Source: MFD01213-c1 sp963704405 | GTDB lineage: Bacteria; Planctomycetota; Phycisphaerae; Tepidisphaerales; Tepidisphaeraceae | DNA: 64,000 bases | Assembly: GCA_963704405.1 (NCBI GenBank) | Contig: OY969903.1 | Coordinates: 744,001-808,000 of the forward strand | Reading direction: 5' to 3' | Part shown: positions 46,115-55,921 of the stretch, in pieces | Layout of the letters: each line of letters opens with the position of its first letter | Numbering within the stretch: the stretch's first letter is position 1 | Position numbers and translations under genes: made by a program | The notes under the pieces: model-generated | Database searches by the model: none | Told to the model about the DNA's origin: nothing | Seen by the model: only the letters and a program-made list of their open reading frames with translations

Positions 46115-46651
46115 CTATTTGGATGCGGGTTCCGGCAACGGTTGACCTTTGAAGGGGCATGTTCCGCATATCTGCGTTTTTAATTCGGTGTGCGATGGCT
46201 TTTCAGGCTCGGCGGCAAGGGGGATATTTTTTTCGCCGCTGCGCAAGGTGTCCTGGCAGGCTTCGCATCGATAGTTGTGGGATGCGCACTCGCTGGCGCG
46301 CTTGTCGAGCAGATCCAGAATCAGGTCATCGATGCCCAATGTGCGGGTGACGTGGTATGTCGTCTGGGGAAATCTGGCGGCGGCTTCGGCGGTCAGACGG
46401 GGGATGTCCTGCGTCCAGTGCTTGCCGGGGCCGAGGAAGTAGGGAACGACGACAATCCGCAACGCGCCGCGGCGGACGCAGGCGGTGTAGGCCGACTCAA
46501 TCGAAGGCTCGGCTAACTCCATGTGCGCGGGTTCGACAATTTCATATCGGCCGGCAAATTTTTTGGCGAAGACGCGCGAGAGCTCTTCGAGCATCTGGTT
46601 GCTCTGAACACGGCGGGAACCATGGTCGACGATAATCAGGCCGGTTTTCAC
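46115..46651 (-). CDS. CbiX/SirB-type sirohydrochlorin chelatase-like protein
   Basis: The first about 120 residues match the single-domain CbiX family: GLIIVDHGSRR with the metal-binding His, VEPAHMELAEPSI, and VVVPYFLGPGKHWTQDIP with the second His. These enzymes put Co2+ or Fe2+ into sirohydrochlorin for cobalamin or siroheme. The C-terminal 50 residues are Cys-rich (NYRCEACQD, then QICGTCPF), an extension that could bind an Fe-S cluster or store metal. No other tetrapyrrole gene is adjacent. Confidence 0.8.
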   Translation of the reverse strand: MKTGLIIVDHGSRRVQSNQMLEELSRVFAKKFAGRYEIVEPAHMELAEPSIESAYTACVRRGALRIVVVPYFLGPGKHWTQDIPRLTAEAAARFPQTTYHVTRTLGIDDLILDLLDKRASECASHNYRCEACQDTLRSGEKNIPLAAEPEKPSHTELKTQICGTCPFKGQPLPEPASK

Positions 46652-46794
46652 TTTAAAACTCCGAGGAGAAAATCTGACGTCTGAAAAAACATCCAGAAAC
46701 TAAAGACGCGTGGGCGTTTTCTCACTGCGTTCCTTTGTATTCCGCCATCAGTGCGCGTTCATCATTCGGGCATCGCACATTCATCATTCCCGCT

Positions 46795-48712
46795 TCAATT
46801 GGATTTCCGTTCGCCCAGCGTTACATGCAGTTTCATGGGTTTATTGTCGCGGGTGATCTGGATGGTTGCTTTGTCGCCGGGGTTGGCGTCGGCCAGGGCC
46901 TCGGACAAATCCTGGAGATTATTCAGCGGGCGATTGTTGAAGCGAGTGAGAACGTCGCCGGGTTTGAAGCCGGCCTTGTCGGCGGGGCTGCCGTCGCCGA
47001 CACCGCTGATCGAAACGCCCGCCTTGGCATCGGTTGAGCCATAGTCAGGGACGACGCCCAGGGCCGCGCGGCGGGCGTCGCCGTGCCCGGTGGTGAAGGC
47101 CATGGTGGCCTTGCTGTCGTTGCTGCCATCGTACTGCTGGCGGGGCATGGCGGCCATCGCGGTGACGATGCGCCGGCTCATCTCCGCCACTTCATCGATG
47201 CCGGTGTAGTTAATTTTGTCGGCGGTGTCGGTGGGCCGGTGGTAGTCGGCGTGCAGGCCGGTGAATAAAAACATCACGGGGATTTTCTGCAAGGCAAAAC
47301 TCATATGATCGCTTGGACCCAGGCCGCCTTTTTCGAAGCTTTGCGTTTTGATGGGCAAACCGGCGATGGATTCTTTCACCATCGAATCAAAGATCGGCGC
47401 CGTGCCCCAGCCGCCAACGAGCAGGTTATTGTCCTTCAGCCTGCCGACCATATCCAGGTTCAGCATGGCGACGGTGTCTGCCAGCGGGATCGGCGGATGT
47501 TTTACAAAATATTCCGAACCGATAAGGCCTTCTTCCTCGGCAGTGAAACAGGCAAAGATAATCGATCGCGGAAGCGGGCCGCGCTGTTTGATCCTGTCGG
47601 CCAGCTCGATGACGGCGGCGGTTCCCGATGCGTTGTCGTCCGCCCCGTGATAGATGCTGCCGACCGGGCCGAGCATATGGCCCACCTGTCCGGTGCCCAG
47701 GTGATCGTAATGAGCGCCGACGATGACGAATTCATCCGCATGGGGGCCCTGGCCGGGAAGATAACCGACGACATTGCGGACGTCGGTGATCGTGCGATTG
47801 AGCGAGACGTCACCGCCGATTTCCACATCATGCAATGGAACAGATTGCGGCGAGACGGTGAGATCGATCGCCTGCTGCAGTGTTTTGAGATCTTTTGCGC
47901 CGCCGATGGCGAGCAGCATGTCGGCGATCCGCCGGCTGATTTGCAGAACGGGGATGGCGGAACCGGACGAAGTGGAATCGCCGAAGAACGGCATCACCTG
48001 GTCCGATCCGCCTGAAGACGGCGGTGACACGACCAGCAGCGCGACAGCGCCATGCTCGGCGGCGTTCTTCGCCTTGGCGCCGAAGAATGCGCCCTGCGAC
48101 CATTGCTCATTGGCAGCGGCAAAGCGTCCGCGGCCTTTTTCGTCGCGCGGTTCCTGGCGCATCGCCATGGCGACCTTTCCATGCACATCGACGGCGGCGT
48201 AGTCGTCATAGGCTTTGGGGTCGGATTTGTCGCGGGTAATGCCGTAACCGACGAAGACCAGGCCGCCGTTGAATGGGCCTTCCCCTGTGATGGAGAGGGG
48301 AGAAAAATCGTTGCCGAGGGAAAGGCTTTTATCGTTGACCAGAAGGTTGGTCGCCGGGGCAAGCGTGGTGGATACGGGCATGCGGAAGGGCTGGAAATAA
48401 TCCTTCAGGCCGGGGAGGGGTTGCAGGCCAATGCGGCGGAATTCGGTGGCGATGAAGTCGCCGGCTTTTTCAATGCCGGGCGTTCCGGGGGCGCAGGCCG
48501 GCCAAGGCGTCTGAAGCGAGAAATGGCAGCGTGTCGCGCGGGTCGGCCGTGGCTGGGAAGATCGCGGTTGCACTGGAAAGCGTTGTGGTTGCCGAGGGAT
48601 GATGAGCGATGCCGGGTGGATTATCCGGCTTCGCGGGCGGGGACGAATTGCAGGCGGCGGAAAGCAGCAGCCCGCCAATGATTGCCAGTTTTTTCAGGGA
48701 TCGAAGCGCCAT
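46795..48712 (-). CDS. M28-family metallopeptidase lipoprotein with PA and PDZ domains, frameshifted
   Basis: The N-terminus (start ATG 48712, frame of 48470-48712) is a lipoprotein signal with lipobox LSAAC. After a one-base shift in the G5 run at 48487-48491, reading continues as LRPGTPGIEKAGDFIATEF, the standard entry of M28 peptidases. A PA domain follows (GYGITRDK, KVAMAMRQEP). The peptidase domain has VGAHYDHLG, GADDNASGTA, FTAEEEGLIGSEYF, LNLDMVG and PSDHMSFALQKIPVMF, with the zinc-binding residues. A PDZ domain ends the protein (GSPADKAGFKPGDVLTRFNN). It should act in the periplasm or outer membrane as an aminopeptidase. Length would be about 638 residues. Confidence 0.88.
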
Positions 48713-48862
48713 CTGCGGCGATTCTATGCCGGTGGGATCGAGTGAACAAACGATGAAGCCGCGTGCATCGCAGATTCATACACGTGCATCGCAGATTCAT
48801 ACAGATGATACAGAAGATGCGAGCAGGCCAGAGGTTTGCCGGCAAGAGCTTGCCCGGCGCGA

Positions 48863-50026
48863 TCAATCCATTTCAGGGCCGAGCGCGTGGGTGAGGTGGT
48901 GGATGATGCAGGCGACCGCGCCCTGGCGGGTGTCCCCTTTGGCGCGAAGCACGCGGCAATCACGCAGCAGCGGCGCAAGCGTCCGGGCTTTCACCTTTTC
49001 CTTCAGGCGATCCAGTGCGTCCGGCAGCACATCCAGCAAGGATGCACACACCAGGACCGCCTGCGGATTGAAGATATTGATCGATGCGGCGATGCCGATC
49101 GCCAGATATTCCAGCGTTTCATCCAGCTCCGCCGCCGGATCGATCTTGCCTTCGCGGGCCTGGCGGATGATTTCGTCGATGTCGAGCTCTGTGCCAAGGC
49201 GCGCGGAGATGCGCCGGGCCAGGGCGGCGTCGGTGGCGACGGTTTCGAGGCAACCGGTGTTGCCGCAGCCGCATTTGATCCCATTGCGATCGACGGTGAT
49301 ATGGCCAAGTTCACCGGCCATATGTTCCTGGCCCTGAAGCAGGCGGCCATCGATGACAGCCGCCGCCCCCAGGCCACTATAGGCCCAGACCATCACAAAA
49401 TTGTTCATGCCCCGCGCGATGCCATAGGCCCGCTCCGCGAGGCATGCGCCGCGAATTTCATGCGTGAGCACGGCTTCGATTCCCAGACGCCGGCTCAGGT
49501 CGGCGCTGGGCGAATGACCATCGGTCATGTGCAGGTTCGGCGACAAAAGCACTCGCTGCCGGCGATAATCAATGCCTCCCGGCGCGGAGATGCCAATGCC
49601 GAGCGTGGGAACCTTGCGCGTCTGAATGAGATGCTGCGCGCGATCGACCAGGGCGTCCATCAACCGATCGTAACTGCGCGGCGTGGGAAAATCGTAAACG
49701 CAATCGGGATGAATCCGTCCATCAAGCCCTGCGGCCAAAACGCACGATCGCCGCACGTCGATCGCCGCCCCGAGCACCTGCACGCTGCCGGTCCCCAGCC
49801 GATAAATGCGGCCAGGCCGACCGGCCTTTGTCACCGGTTCCATGCCGATCTCTTCAATGAATCCTGCGCGGAGCAGACGCGCGACAGTCTTGGAAGCAGT
49901 TGTCGGGCTGACACCCATGTGGCGGGTAAGCTCGGCGCGCGAAGCCTGCCCGCGCGACAGAAGCATTTCAAAAACCGCCCGGTCATTAAGCTGGCGGAGC
50001 AGTGCGGGTTTTGCTTTTCCGGCCAT
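48863..50026 (-). CDS. ROK-family transcriptional regulator
   Basis: This 387-residue protein has an N-terminal winged helix (about residues 10-70; SRAELTRHMGVSPTTASKTVARLL) and a ROK domain. The ROK parts are the phosphate-binding GIGISAPGGID, the GxGE-like GELGHITV, and the zinc site IKCGCGNTGCLET. ROK regulators of the NagC/XylR kind sense sugars or sugar phosphates. The ATG at 50026 fits. No sugar-use operon lies next to it, so the target is unclear. Confidence 0.88.
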   Translation of the reverse strand: MAGKAKPALLRQLNDRAVFEMLLSRGQASRAELTRHMGVSPTTASKTVARLLRAGFIEEIGMEPVTKAGRPGRIYRLGTGSVQVLGAAIDVRRSCVLAAGLDGRIHPDCVYDFPTPRSYDRLMDALVDRAQHLIQTRKVPTLGIGISAPGGIDYRRQRVLLSPNLHMTDGHSPSADLSRRLGIEAVLTHEIRGACLAERAYGIARGMNNFVMVWAYSGLGAAAVIDGRLLQGQEHMAGELGHITVDRNGIKCGCGNTGCLETVATDAALARRISARLGTELDIDEIIRQAREGKIDPAAELDETLEYLAIGIAASINIFNPQAVLVCASLLDVLPDALDRLKEKVKARTLAPLLRDCRVLRAKGDTRQGAVACIIHHLTHALGPEMD

Positions 50027-50247
50027 CGGTTTCTCAAAAAATCCTTCGGTGCCGGATACTTAAAGCGACACCACTCGCGCAAACAAAGCGCTTGCGTATG
50101 ACAAGGGCCCCTGGCCCTGCTGGTTGCATGAGACTTCAAAAGCGCCGCAGTTACTTTCGTTTTGCGCATGCGCACAGGCCGGACTTTGGCAAGCTCATTC
50201 GAGCCGAGTCTCCTGTCACGGTAGAGGTTTCGGCAGACGCGGATTAT

Positions 50248-53200
50248 CTACAACGCGGGGTCCAAGTCCAAGGACAAAACCGTGCTTGAAGATGGGATGT
50301 TTGGGTATTGCACGATGATTTGGTCAATCAATTCGATAGGGTGCAGTGCCCGGCGGTGGGTTCCGTCAAAAATTTGATGCCGGCAACTGGTGCCCGGGGC
50401 GGCGATTTGCGCGTCGACCGACGCCGCGCGGATCGGAGCAAAGACGGAGAACTCGCCAATATTCATCGAAAGATCGTAATGGTTGGCCGAATAGCCGAAC
50501 GAGCCCGCCATGCCGCAGCAGCCGGAGTTGAGGGTGGTGACGCGATCGCCAAAAAATCGGCGAAGCGCCGCGCTGCTGGTTTGGTCGCCCCAGAGCGCTT
50601 TCTGGTGGCAGTGGCCGTGGAGGAGGATGGGGGCGGATTTTGCGTCTGACGCAACAGCCGGCTTGCGCGGATGCCGGTCCCAGAAGCGGTCAATGAATTC
50701 TTCAATCAGAAATGACCTGGCCGCGAGTTTCGCGCGAACGTCGCGCGGTGTGCGAAGCTTGAGCTGAAGCCAGTCATCTTTGATCGCGCTCAGGCACGAA
50801 GGCTCGGCGATAACGACAGCGATGACCGATTCATCTTCGATGAAAGGGCGGAGGTCCTCCATTGTCCGGTCGGCGGCAGCGATGGCCTCAGCGAGCAGGC
50901 CATTTGAGATCATTGTGCGGCCACAGCAGCCCACGCGCGGCAGAAGCACCTCATACCCCAGCGCCGAAAGAACGCGGGCGGCGGCAAGGCCGATGCGCGG
51001 TTCATTATAGGTTGTGAAGCAGTCGGCATACAAAACAACGCGCGGGCGTTTCGCCGCAGCATCCGGCGACGGCGCCTTGAACTGTTTGTAGAGCGACTTC
51101 GCCATGTGCGGCAGCGATCGGTGCGGCGAAAGATTCAGGGATCGATTCAGCAACGCCCGCATGATCGGCAGCGAATTAATCCAGTTGGCAATCCCCGGCG
51201 CGACTGAACCGAGTTGATTGAGCCGGCGAATATGACCAAAAACACGGGCGGCGAGCGGTGGCGCGTTGTTGCGATATCGCTGCGCCGTGTATTCGGCTTT
51301 GAGCCGCGCGATATCAACATTGCTCGGGCATTCGCTTTTGCACGCTTTGCAGGAGAGGCACAGATCGAGCGTTTCGATGGTGCCGGTGTCGGTGAAGTCG
51401 GGATGACCGTTGCCGCGGCGGTTGAATTGCCCGCTGATCGCCAGGCGCAAGGCGTTGCCGCGGCCGCGGGTGCTGTGGCGTTCATCGAGCGTGGCGCGGT
51501 ACGAGGGGCACATGGTTCCCCCGGCGGTCTTGCGGCAAAGGCCGGCGCCGTTGCACATTTCAATCGCGCCGCGAAAACCTTCCTGATCGCTGAAATCAAA
51601 ATAGGTTTCGATCGGCGGAATCTTCAGCGGTAATTCCGCCGGCTGCACGCGCAGGTGCTGCGTGATGCTTTCGACGGGGCCGGTGTCGACAATCATGCCG
51701 GGGTTGAGGATGTTGTTTGGATCGAAGACGGTTTTGATTTCGCGGAAACATTCCATCAATTCCGGGCCGAAGAAACGCAGGAGCAGCGGGCCCCGGGCGC
51801 GGCCGTCGCCGTGCTCGCCGGACATGACTCCGCCGCACTCGCGGGCCAGGTCGGCAATTTCGACGGCGATCGATTTCACCCGTTCGCGGTCGGCTTCATC
51901 ATGCAGGTCGAGCATGGGCCGCACGTGCAGCACACCAACCGATGCGTGCGCCCAGTAAGCGGCGCGCGTGCCGTGGAAGGCGACGATTTCTTTGAACCGG
52001 CGAACGAATCGCGGCAACTGCGCGATCGGGATCGAGTTGTCTTCAACAAACGTGAGCGGCTTGCGGTGCGATGACAGGCCATGCAGCAAAGGCTCGCCGG
52101 CCTTGCGAAGCGCCCAGGCCCGGGCCATCGAATCGGCGTCGCGATAAAACTTTGCCGGCGCATCCGGCAGCAACGCGCGAAGGCGATCGAAACCGATGGA
52201 AACGTCGTCGGTGCCCGTTTCATTTTGATATTCGACGTAAAGGACCGCCCGGGGAAACGCTGCGCCCAGCGGTTCGATCAGATCGAGATACGCGCGGCAG
52301 GTGTTGTTGCCCGCGGCCGCCGTCAGCACTTCTTCATCGAGCAGTTCCACAGCGATCGCGCCGGTGGCAAGGATGGGAGAGACGACATGGATCGCCGACT
52401 CAAGATCGGAAAATGAAAGCAGCGCCAATCCTTTCGCCCGCGGCAAGGTGTGCAGTTTCAGCCTGGCGGATGTGACGATGGCGAGCGTTCCTTCGCTGCC
52501 GCAGATGAGGCCCGTGAGATCGAGATCTTCATCGGCCACACCGGCGTCCATCTGCTGCAGGATCAGGTCGATTCCATAACCGGCGTTGCGACGATTGAGC
52601 CTGGGGAACCGTTCGCGAATGAGCGGCGCGTATTTCCGGGCGATGGCGGCAATGCATGTCGCGAGTTGCCTGGCGAGATCGTTCTTTTGGCCGGCGCCCG
52701 GTTCCAGCCAGAGCTTGCTGCCATTTGCCAACACGACTTCCAGCGCGGCGATGTTTTCGCTTGTGCGGCCATAGCGGATGGACCGCGCGCCGGCGGCGTT
52801 GTTGCCGATCGCGCCGCCGATCGCGCATTGGGCAACGGTTGCCGGGTCGGGGGCGAAAAATAACCCTGCGTTTTCGGCGGCGAGCCAGCGGTTCACGGCG
52901 TCGATCGACAAGCCTGTCTGCACGTGCGCGATTCGATGGTCGCGATCCACACTGATCGGTTGGCGGAAGTTGGGAGAAAGGTCGCAGACGATCCCCGCAT
53001 TAACGCATTGCCCCGCCAAGCTGGTGCCGCCGCCTCGGGGAAGAAGCGGAATGCGGTTGTCGCTGCAGAATTTCAACAGATGCGAGACGTCGGCGGCGTC
53101 GAGCGGTTCGACGACGCCGAGCGGAGTGACCTGGTAGATGGACGCATCCGTCGCATAGAGCATCCGGACGTGATCGCCGAAACGAAGTTGGCCGCGGATG

Positions 53201-53286
53201 AGCGGGCGCAGCCGGGATTCAAGGGAGAGAGAGGCGGCGGCGTCTGTGTCGGTGATTACAGGAAGCGAGCACGGCATCGACACCAA
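50248..53286 (-). CDS. FAD-linked oxidase with Fe-S domain (D-lactate/2-hydroxy acid dehydrogenase-like)
   Basis: This 1012-residue fusion has an N-terminal FAD-binding PCMH domain (residues about 40-270; PLLPRGGGTSLAGQ and GAIGNNAAGARSIRYGR are the FAD contacts). A GlcD-type C-terminal oxidase domain follows with SGEHGDGRARG. After a GAGLCRK...CP site, an Fe-S segment carries LCLSCKACKSECP (ferredoxin-like cluster). The last third has two CCG-type domains (LPRVGCCGRTM; LNSGCCGMAGSFGY), as in GlpC/GlcF. Known enzymes of this layout oxidise D-lactate, D-2-hydroxyglutarate or similar acids at the membrane and pass electrons to quinone. The substrate cannot be told from sequence. Confidence 0.88.
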   Translation of the reverse strand: MVSMPCSLPVITDTDAAASLSLESRLRPLIRGQLRFGDHVRMLYATDASIYQVTPLGVVEPLDAADVSHLLKFCSDNRIPLLPRGGGTSLAGQCVNAGIVCDLSPNFRQPISVDRDHRIAHVQTGLSIDAVNRWLAAENAGLFFAPDPATVAQCAIGGAIGNNAAGARSIRYGRTSENIAALEVVLANGSKLWLEPGAGQKNDLARQLATCIAAIARKYAPLIRERFPRLNRRNAGYGIDLILQQMDAGVADEDLDLTGLICGSEGTLAIVTSARLKLHTLPRAKGLALLSFSDLESAIHVVSPILATGAIAVELLDEEVLTAAAGNNTCRAYLDLIEPLGAAFPRAVLYVEYQNETGTDDVSIGFDRLRALLPDAPAKFYRDADSMARAWALRKAGEPLLHGLSSHRKPLTFVEDNSIPIAQLPRFVRRFKEIVAFHGTRAAYWAHASVGVLHVRPMLDLHDEADRERVKSIAVEIADLARECGGVMSGEHGDGRARGPLLLRFFGPELMECFREIKTVFDPNNILNPGMIVDTGPVESITQHLRVQPAELPLKIPPIETYFDFSDQEGFRGAIEMCNGAGLCRKTAGGTMCPSYRATLDERHSTRGRGNALRLAISGQFNRRGNGHPDFTDTGTIETLDLCLSCKACKSECPSNVDIARLKAEYTAQRYRNNAPPLAARVFGHIRRLNQLGSVAPGIANWINSLPIMRALLNRSLNLSPHRSLPHMAKSLYKQFKAPSPDAAAKRPRVVLYADCFTTYNEPRIGLAAARVLSALGYEVLLPRVGCCGRTMISNGLLAEAIAAADRTMEDLRPFIEDESVIAVVIAEPSCLSAIKDDWLQLKLRTPRDVRAKLAARSFLIEEFIDRFWDRHPRKPAVASDAKSAPILLHGHCHQKALWGDQTSSAALRRFFGDRVTTLNSGCCGMAGSFGYSANHYDLSMNIGEFSVFAPIRAASVDAQIAAPGTSCRHQIFDGTHRRALHPIELIDQIIVQYPNIPSSSTVLSLDLDPAL

Positions 53287-53338
53287 TTTGTAGCACGCGG
53301 GTCTTGTTTGTGTCTAACGGAAACGTCACAGGTCGCTG

Positions 53339-54802
53339 CTACTCCTGCGTATCGCTCGATCCACCGACGCTTGCCCCCTTGGTTTGTTCCATCGCAACCG
53401 CCGGCGCTTCACCGCTGAGCGTGCTGCTTTCCATTGCGGGGATGCTGGCTCGGCCGATGCCGGCTTTGATCAATCTTGCCGCGAACCCTTCGGCCTGCGG
53501 AACTTCACCGTGCACGATGTAGGCGATCGTCTCCGGCCGCAGCGTGGGTTTGAGAAATCGAAGCAATTCATCACCGTCGGCGTGGGCGCTGAGGCCGTGG
53601 ATGGTTTTGATCTGGCAGCGGACATCATAGAAACGATCGAACAGCTTCACGCGCTTCTGGCCGTCCTGCAGCCGGCGGCCAAGCGTGTCGGTCGGGACCC
53701 ACCCGACGAAGATGACCATGTCGGCCGGCTGCTCCAGGCTTTGCTTCAGGTGATGCAAAATGCGGCCGAACTCGCACGTCGGGCTGCTGGCGATAATCAC
53801 GCACGGGCCGCGCTGGCTGTTGATCGCCTTGCTCTGGTCCGGGCTCGACGCAAACGTCACCTGGCTGGACGCGAACAGATCGGCCTTGCCGATGGCGGCC
53901 CGGGTTTCGTCGTCGTAATAGTCCGGGAACTGGCTGTGAATTTTGCTCACTTCCACCCCCATCGGGCTGTCGACAAAAATCGGGATCGGTGGAATCTGCT
54001 TCGCCTGGATGAACCGCTGCACATACCATAGCACGGTTTGCGTCCGCCCGACGGCGAAGCTCGGCACCAATAGCCTGCTTTTACTATTGATGCACTGCTT
54101 GATGCATTCGAGCAGTTGGGGGCCGACTTGCTCGATGGGACCGTGCGCCGTGTTGCCGTAGGTGCTTTCGGTGATGACCTGCTCCACCGGGAACGGAAGC
54201 GGATGCGGATCGCGCAGGATCGGCGCGTTGTATCGGCCAACATCGGCCGTGAAGAGCAGGTTGCGGTTCCTGCCGCCTTCGGTCCATTCCAGGATCACAT
54301 ACGCCGACCCAAGGATGTGGCCGGCATCGTAAAACGTGAACGAAACCCCTTTGCCGAGATCGGTCTTCTGCTCATAAGCAACGGTGCGGAACAGCTTGAG
54401 CACGGCGGTGAGGTCCTGCGGGCGATAGAGCGGCTCGATGGGATCATCGCCGGGCCCGCGGCCCCGCTGGTTCAGATATTGTGCATCTTCCTCCTGAATC
54501 TTGGCCGCATCATTCAAGACAATGCGTGCGACGGCGGCACTGGCCGGCGTGCAATAGATCGGCCCGGTGTAGCCCGCCTTGACCGCCACGGGCAGCTTGC
54601 CGCAGTGATCGAGATGGCCGTGCGACAGGATGATCGCGTCGGCGGATTTGAGGTTGTCGGGAAGATAGGCATTGATCCGCCGGGCATCATCGCGGCGGCC
54701 CTGGTAAAGACCGAAATCGAGGAAGATACGGAGGCCGTTGACTTCAATCAGGTGACATGAGCCGGTGACAGTGCGGTCGGCGCCGCAGAATTGGATGCGC
54801 AT
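53339..54802 (-). CDS. Metallo-beta-lactamase/beta-CASP nuclease (CPSF73-like)
   Basis: The ATG at 54802 opens MRIQFCGADRTVTGSCHLIE, the usual start of this family; the frame is open to 55039 but with no homology. The 487-residue product has the metal site ILSHGHLDHCG (HxHxDH), DAGHILGSAYV, and a beta-CASP region with VGRTQTVL, IFVDSPMGVE and IIASSPTCEFGR. The C-terminal His motif is HGLSAHADGDELLRF. Members act as RNA exo/endonucleases in processing and decay. An Ala/Gly/Ser-rich tail of about 30 residues is extra. It is well separated from its neighbours. Confidence 0.9.
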   Translation of the reverse strand: MRIQFCGADRTVTGSCHLIEVNGLRIFLDFGLYQGRRDDARRINAYLPDNLKSADAIILSHGHLDHCGKLPVAVKAGYTGPIYCTPASAAVARIVLNDAAKIQEEDAQYLNQRGRGPGDDPIEPLYRPQDLTAVLKLFRTVAYEQKTDLGKGVSFTFYDAGHILGSAYVILEWTEGGRNRNLLFTADVGRYNAPILRDPHPLPFPVEQVITESTYGNTAHGPIEQVGPQLLECIKQCINSKSRLLVPSFAVGRTQTVLWYVQRFIQAKQIPPIPIFVDSPMGVEVSKIHSQFPDYYDDETRAAIGKADLFASSQVTFASSPDQSKAINSQRGPCVIIASSPTCEFGRILHHLKQSLEQPADMVIFVGWVPTDTLGRRLQDGQKRVKLFDRFYDVRCQIKTIHGLSAHADGDELLRFLKPTLRPETIAYIVHGEVPQAEGFAARLIKAGIGRASIPAMESSTLSGEAPAVAMEQTKGASVGGSSDTQE

Positions 54803-55119
54803 GCCAGGGAGAGTAGTCGGGCGGCGCGGATGCGGCAACGGGCGAAGACCGGCCGAAAACCGCCGCCCGGTTGAACTCGCCGAAGCCTTCATCCAAGTGA
54901 ATCGATGTACATCCGCGGTTGATAATCCGAACGGAGCATCCTCCGGCACGCCATCAATATCCCGCTGCCGGCATCCCGGTGGCAGGCCGCGGTTGCGCAG
55001 CAGCGCCGGCTCGATTGCATCGCGCATAAGCGACTCCAAAATGAGAAATGTGGAAAAAGTCCAGAGCGGGCAAAAAAATGTTATTTCATGAACGCTAAAT
55101 TTGTGTATGATTCCCCTCC
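54803..55119. promoter_or_regulatory. Divergent intergenic region with an inverted repeat
   Basis: It lies between the leftward nuclease gene and the rightward XRE regulator. A perfect 9-bp inverted repeat, TGTATGATT (55104-55112) and AATCATACA (55131-55139), surrounds the proposed GTG start of the regulator. It could be an operator for self-control. The stretch 55060-55110 is AT-rich. No gene is seen in the rest. Confidence 0.45.
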
Positions 55120-55673
55120 GTGAGCGAAAAAATCATACATTTCGGCGAATACGTTCGATGGAACCGGATCAATGCGCCAAAACCACCGAGGATTTTGCCC
55201 GTGAGCTCGGGCTGACGGCCCGGCGGGTGATCGCGATTGAAACGATGCCCAAGCCGGATGTGCAGCACACAACCATTGTTTCGCTGGCCAAGGCGTTTGG
55301 GATTGATCCTGAAGAGTTTGAGCATGTGTGGAAGACCACACCGGTGCCGGTGACCCGCCGCAAGATGGGGCCGACGACCGATGAAGCACAGCGGTTCACC
55401 CGGGCGTGCGCCGCTGTTGGCATCAATCCGGCCGAAGGGCAGCGGCGGCTGCGTTCGTGGATTGTCGAGCAGAACGCCCGCATCCAGCACGAAGCGCTGA
55501 GTTATGTGCCCCCCCACCGCGTCGGATCCGTGGAGAGCACTTCCATGTTCAGCGGCGCGGTCGATCACGTCCAGGACCCCGCCGCCGCTTCGCGCAAGCG
55601 GATCAGTCGCAAGGCCGCCACTTCGGCCAAATCACGGGGATCGGGCGAAACACCCTCCGGCAAGCGTCGCTGA
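55120..55673 (+). CDS. XRE-family helix-turn-helix regulator, probably frameshifted near its start
   Basis: From the GTG at 55120, MSEKIIHFGEYVRWNRINAPK is read. One base later the second frame continues TTEDFARELGLTARRVIAIE, VQHTTIVSLAKAFGIDP and a basic C-terminus (ASRKRISRKAATSAKSRG). Together these make a classic XRE DNA-binding domain in the first 75 residues. The ORF in the second frame alone could start at the ATG at 55158. The frame change falls near the CCAAAACC run at 55173-55180. The next gene is an S24-type regulator with a similar N-terminal domain. Confidence 0.7.
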
Positions 55674-55857
55674 CCGCCACCGCAACCGCCCACGGGCGAT
55701 CTTCCACCGGCACCTGCTTCGACAATTTCAACACCCCCGCATCATGGTCAAACTGCACTGCGAATGTTTCATTTTTCCGACGGATCGGGCCATCCACCTC
55801 GACCAATTCATATTGCCGATCGCCAATTAAGAAGATTTTCTTGCCTTCCTGCTTCAT
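55603..55857 (-). CDS. Small hypothetical protein, opposite strand
   Basis: This frame, from an ATG at 55857 (MKQEGKKIFLIGDRQYELVE), encodes about 84 residues of sensible composition (VDGPIRRKNETFAVQFDHDAG, LKLSKQVPVEDRPW). It overlaps the 3' end of the XRE gene by about 70 bases, convergent. It has no recognised family. The strand-rich pattern fits a small beta domain. It may be spurious, but codon choice looks protein-like. Confidence 0.4.
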   Translation of the reverse strand: MKQEGKKIFLIGDRQYELVEVDGPIRRKNETFAVQFDHDAGVLKLSKQVPVEDRPWAVAVAVSDACRRVFRPIPVIWPKWRPCD

Positions 55858-55921
55858 ACCGAACATAATCCTAACATTCAGATGGGTTCGGTACAAGGGA
55901 AAAACGCTGGGAGGCCACATC

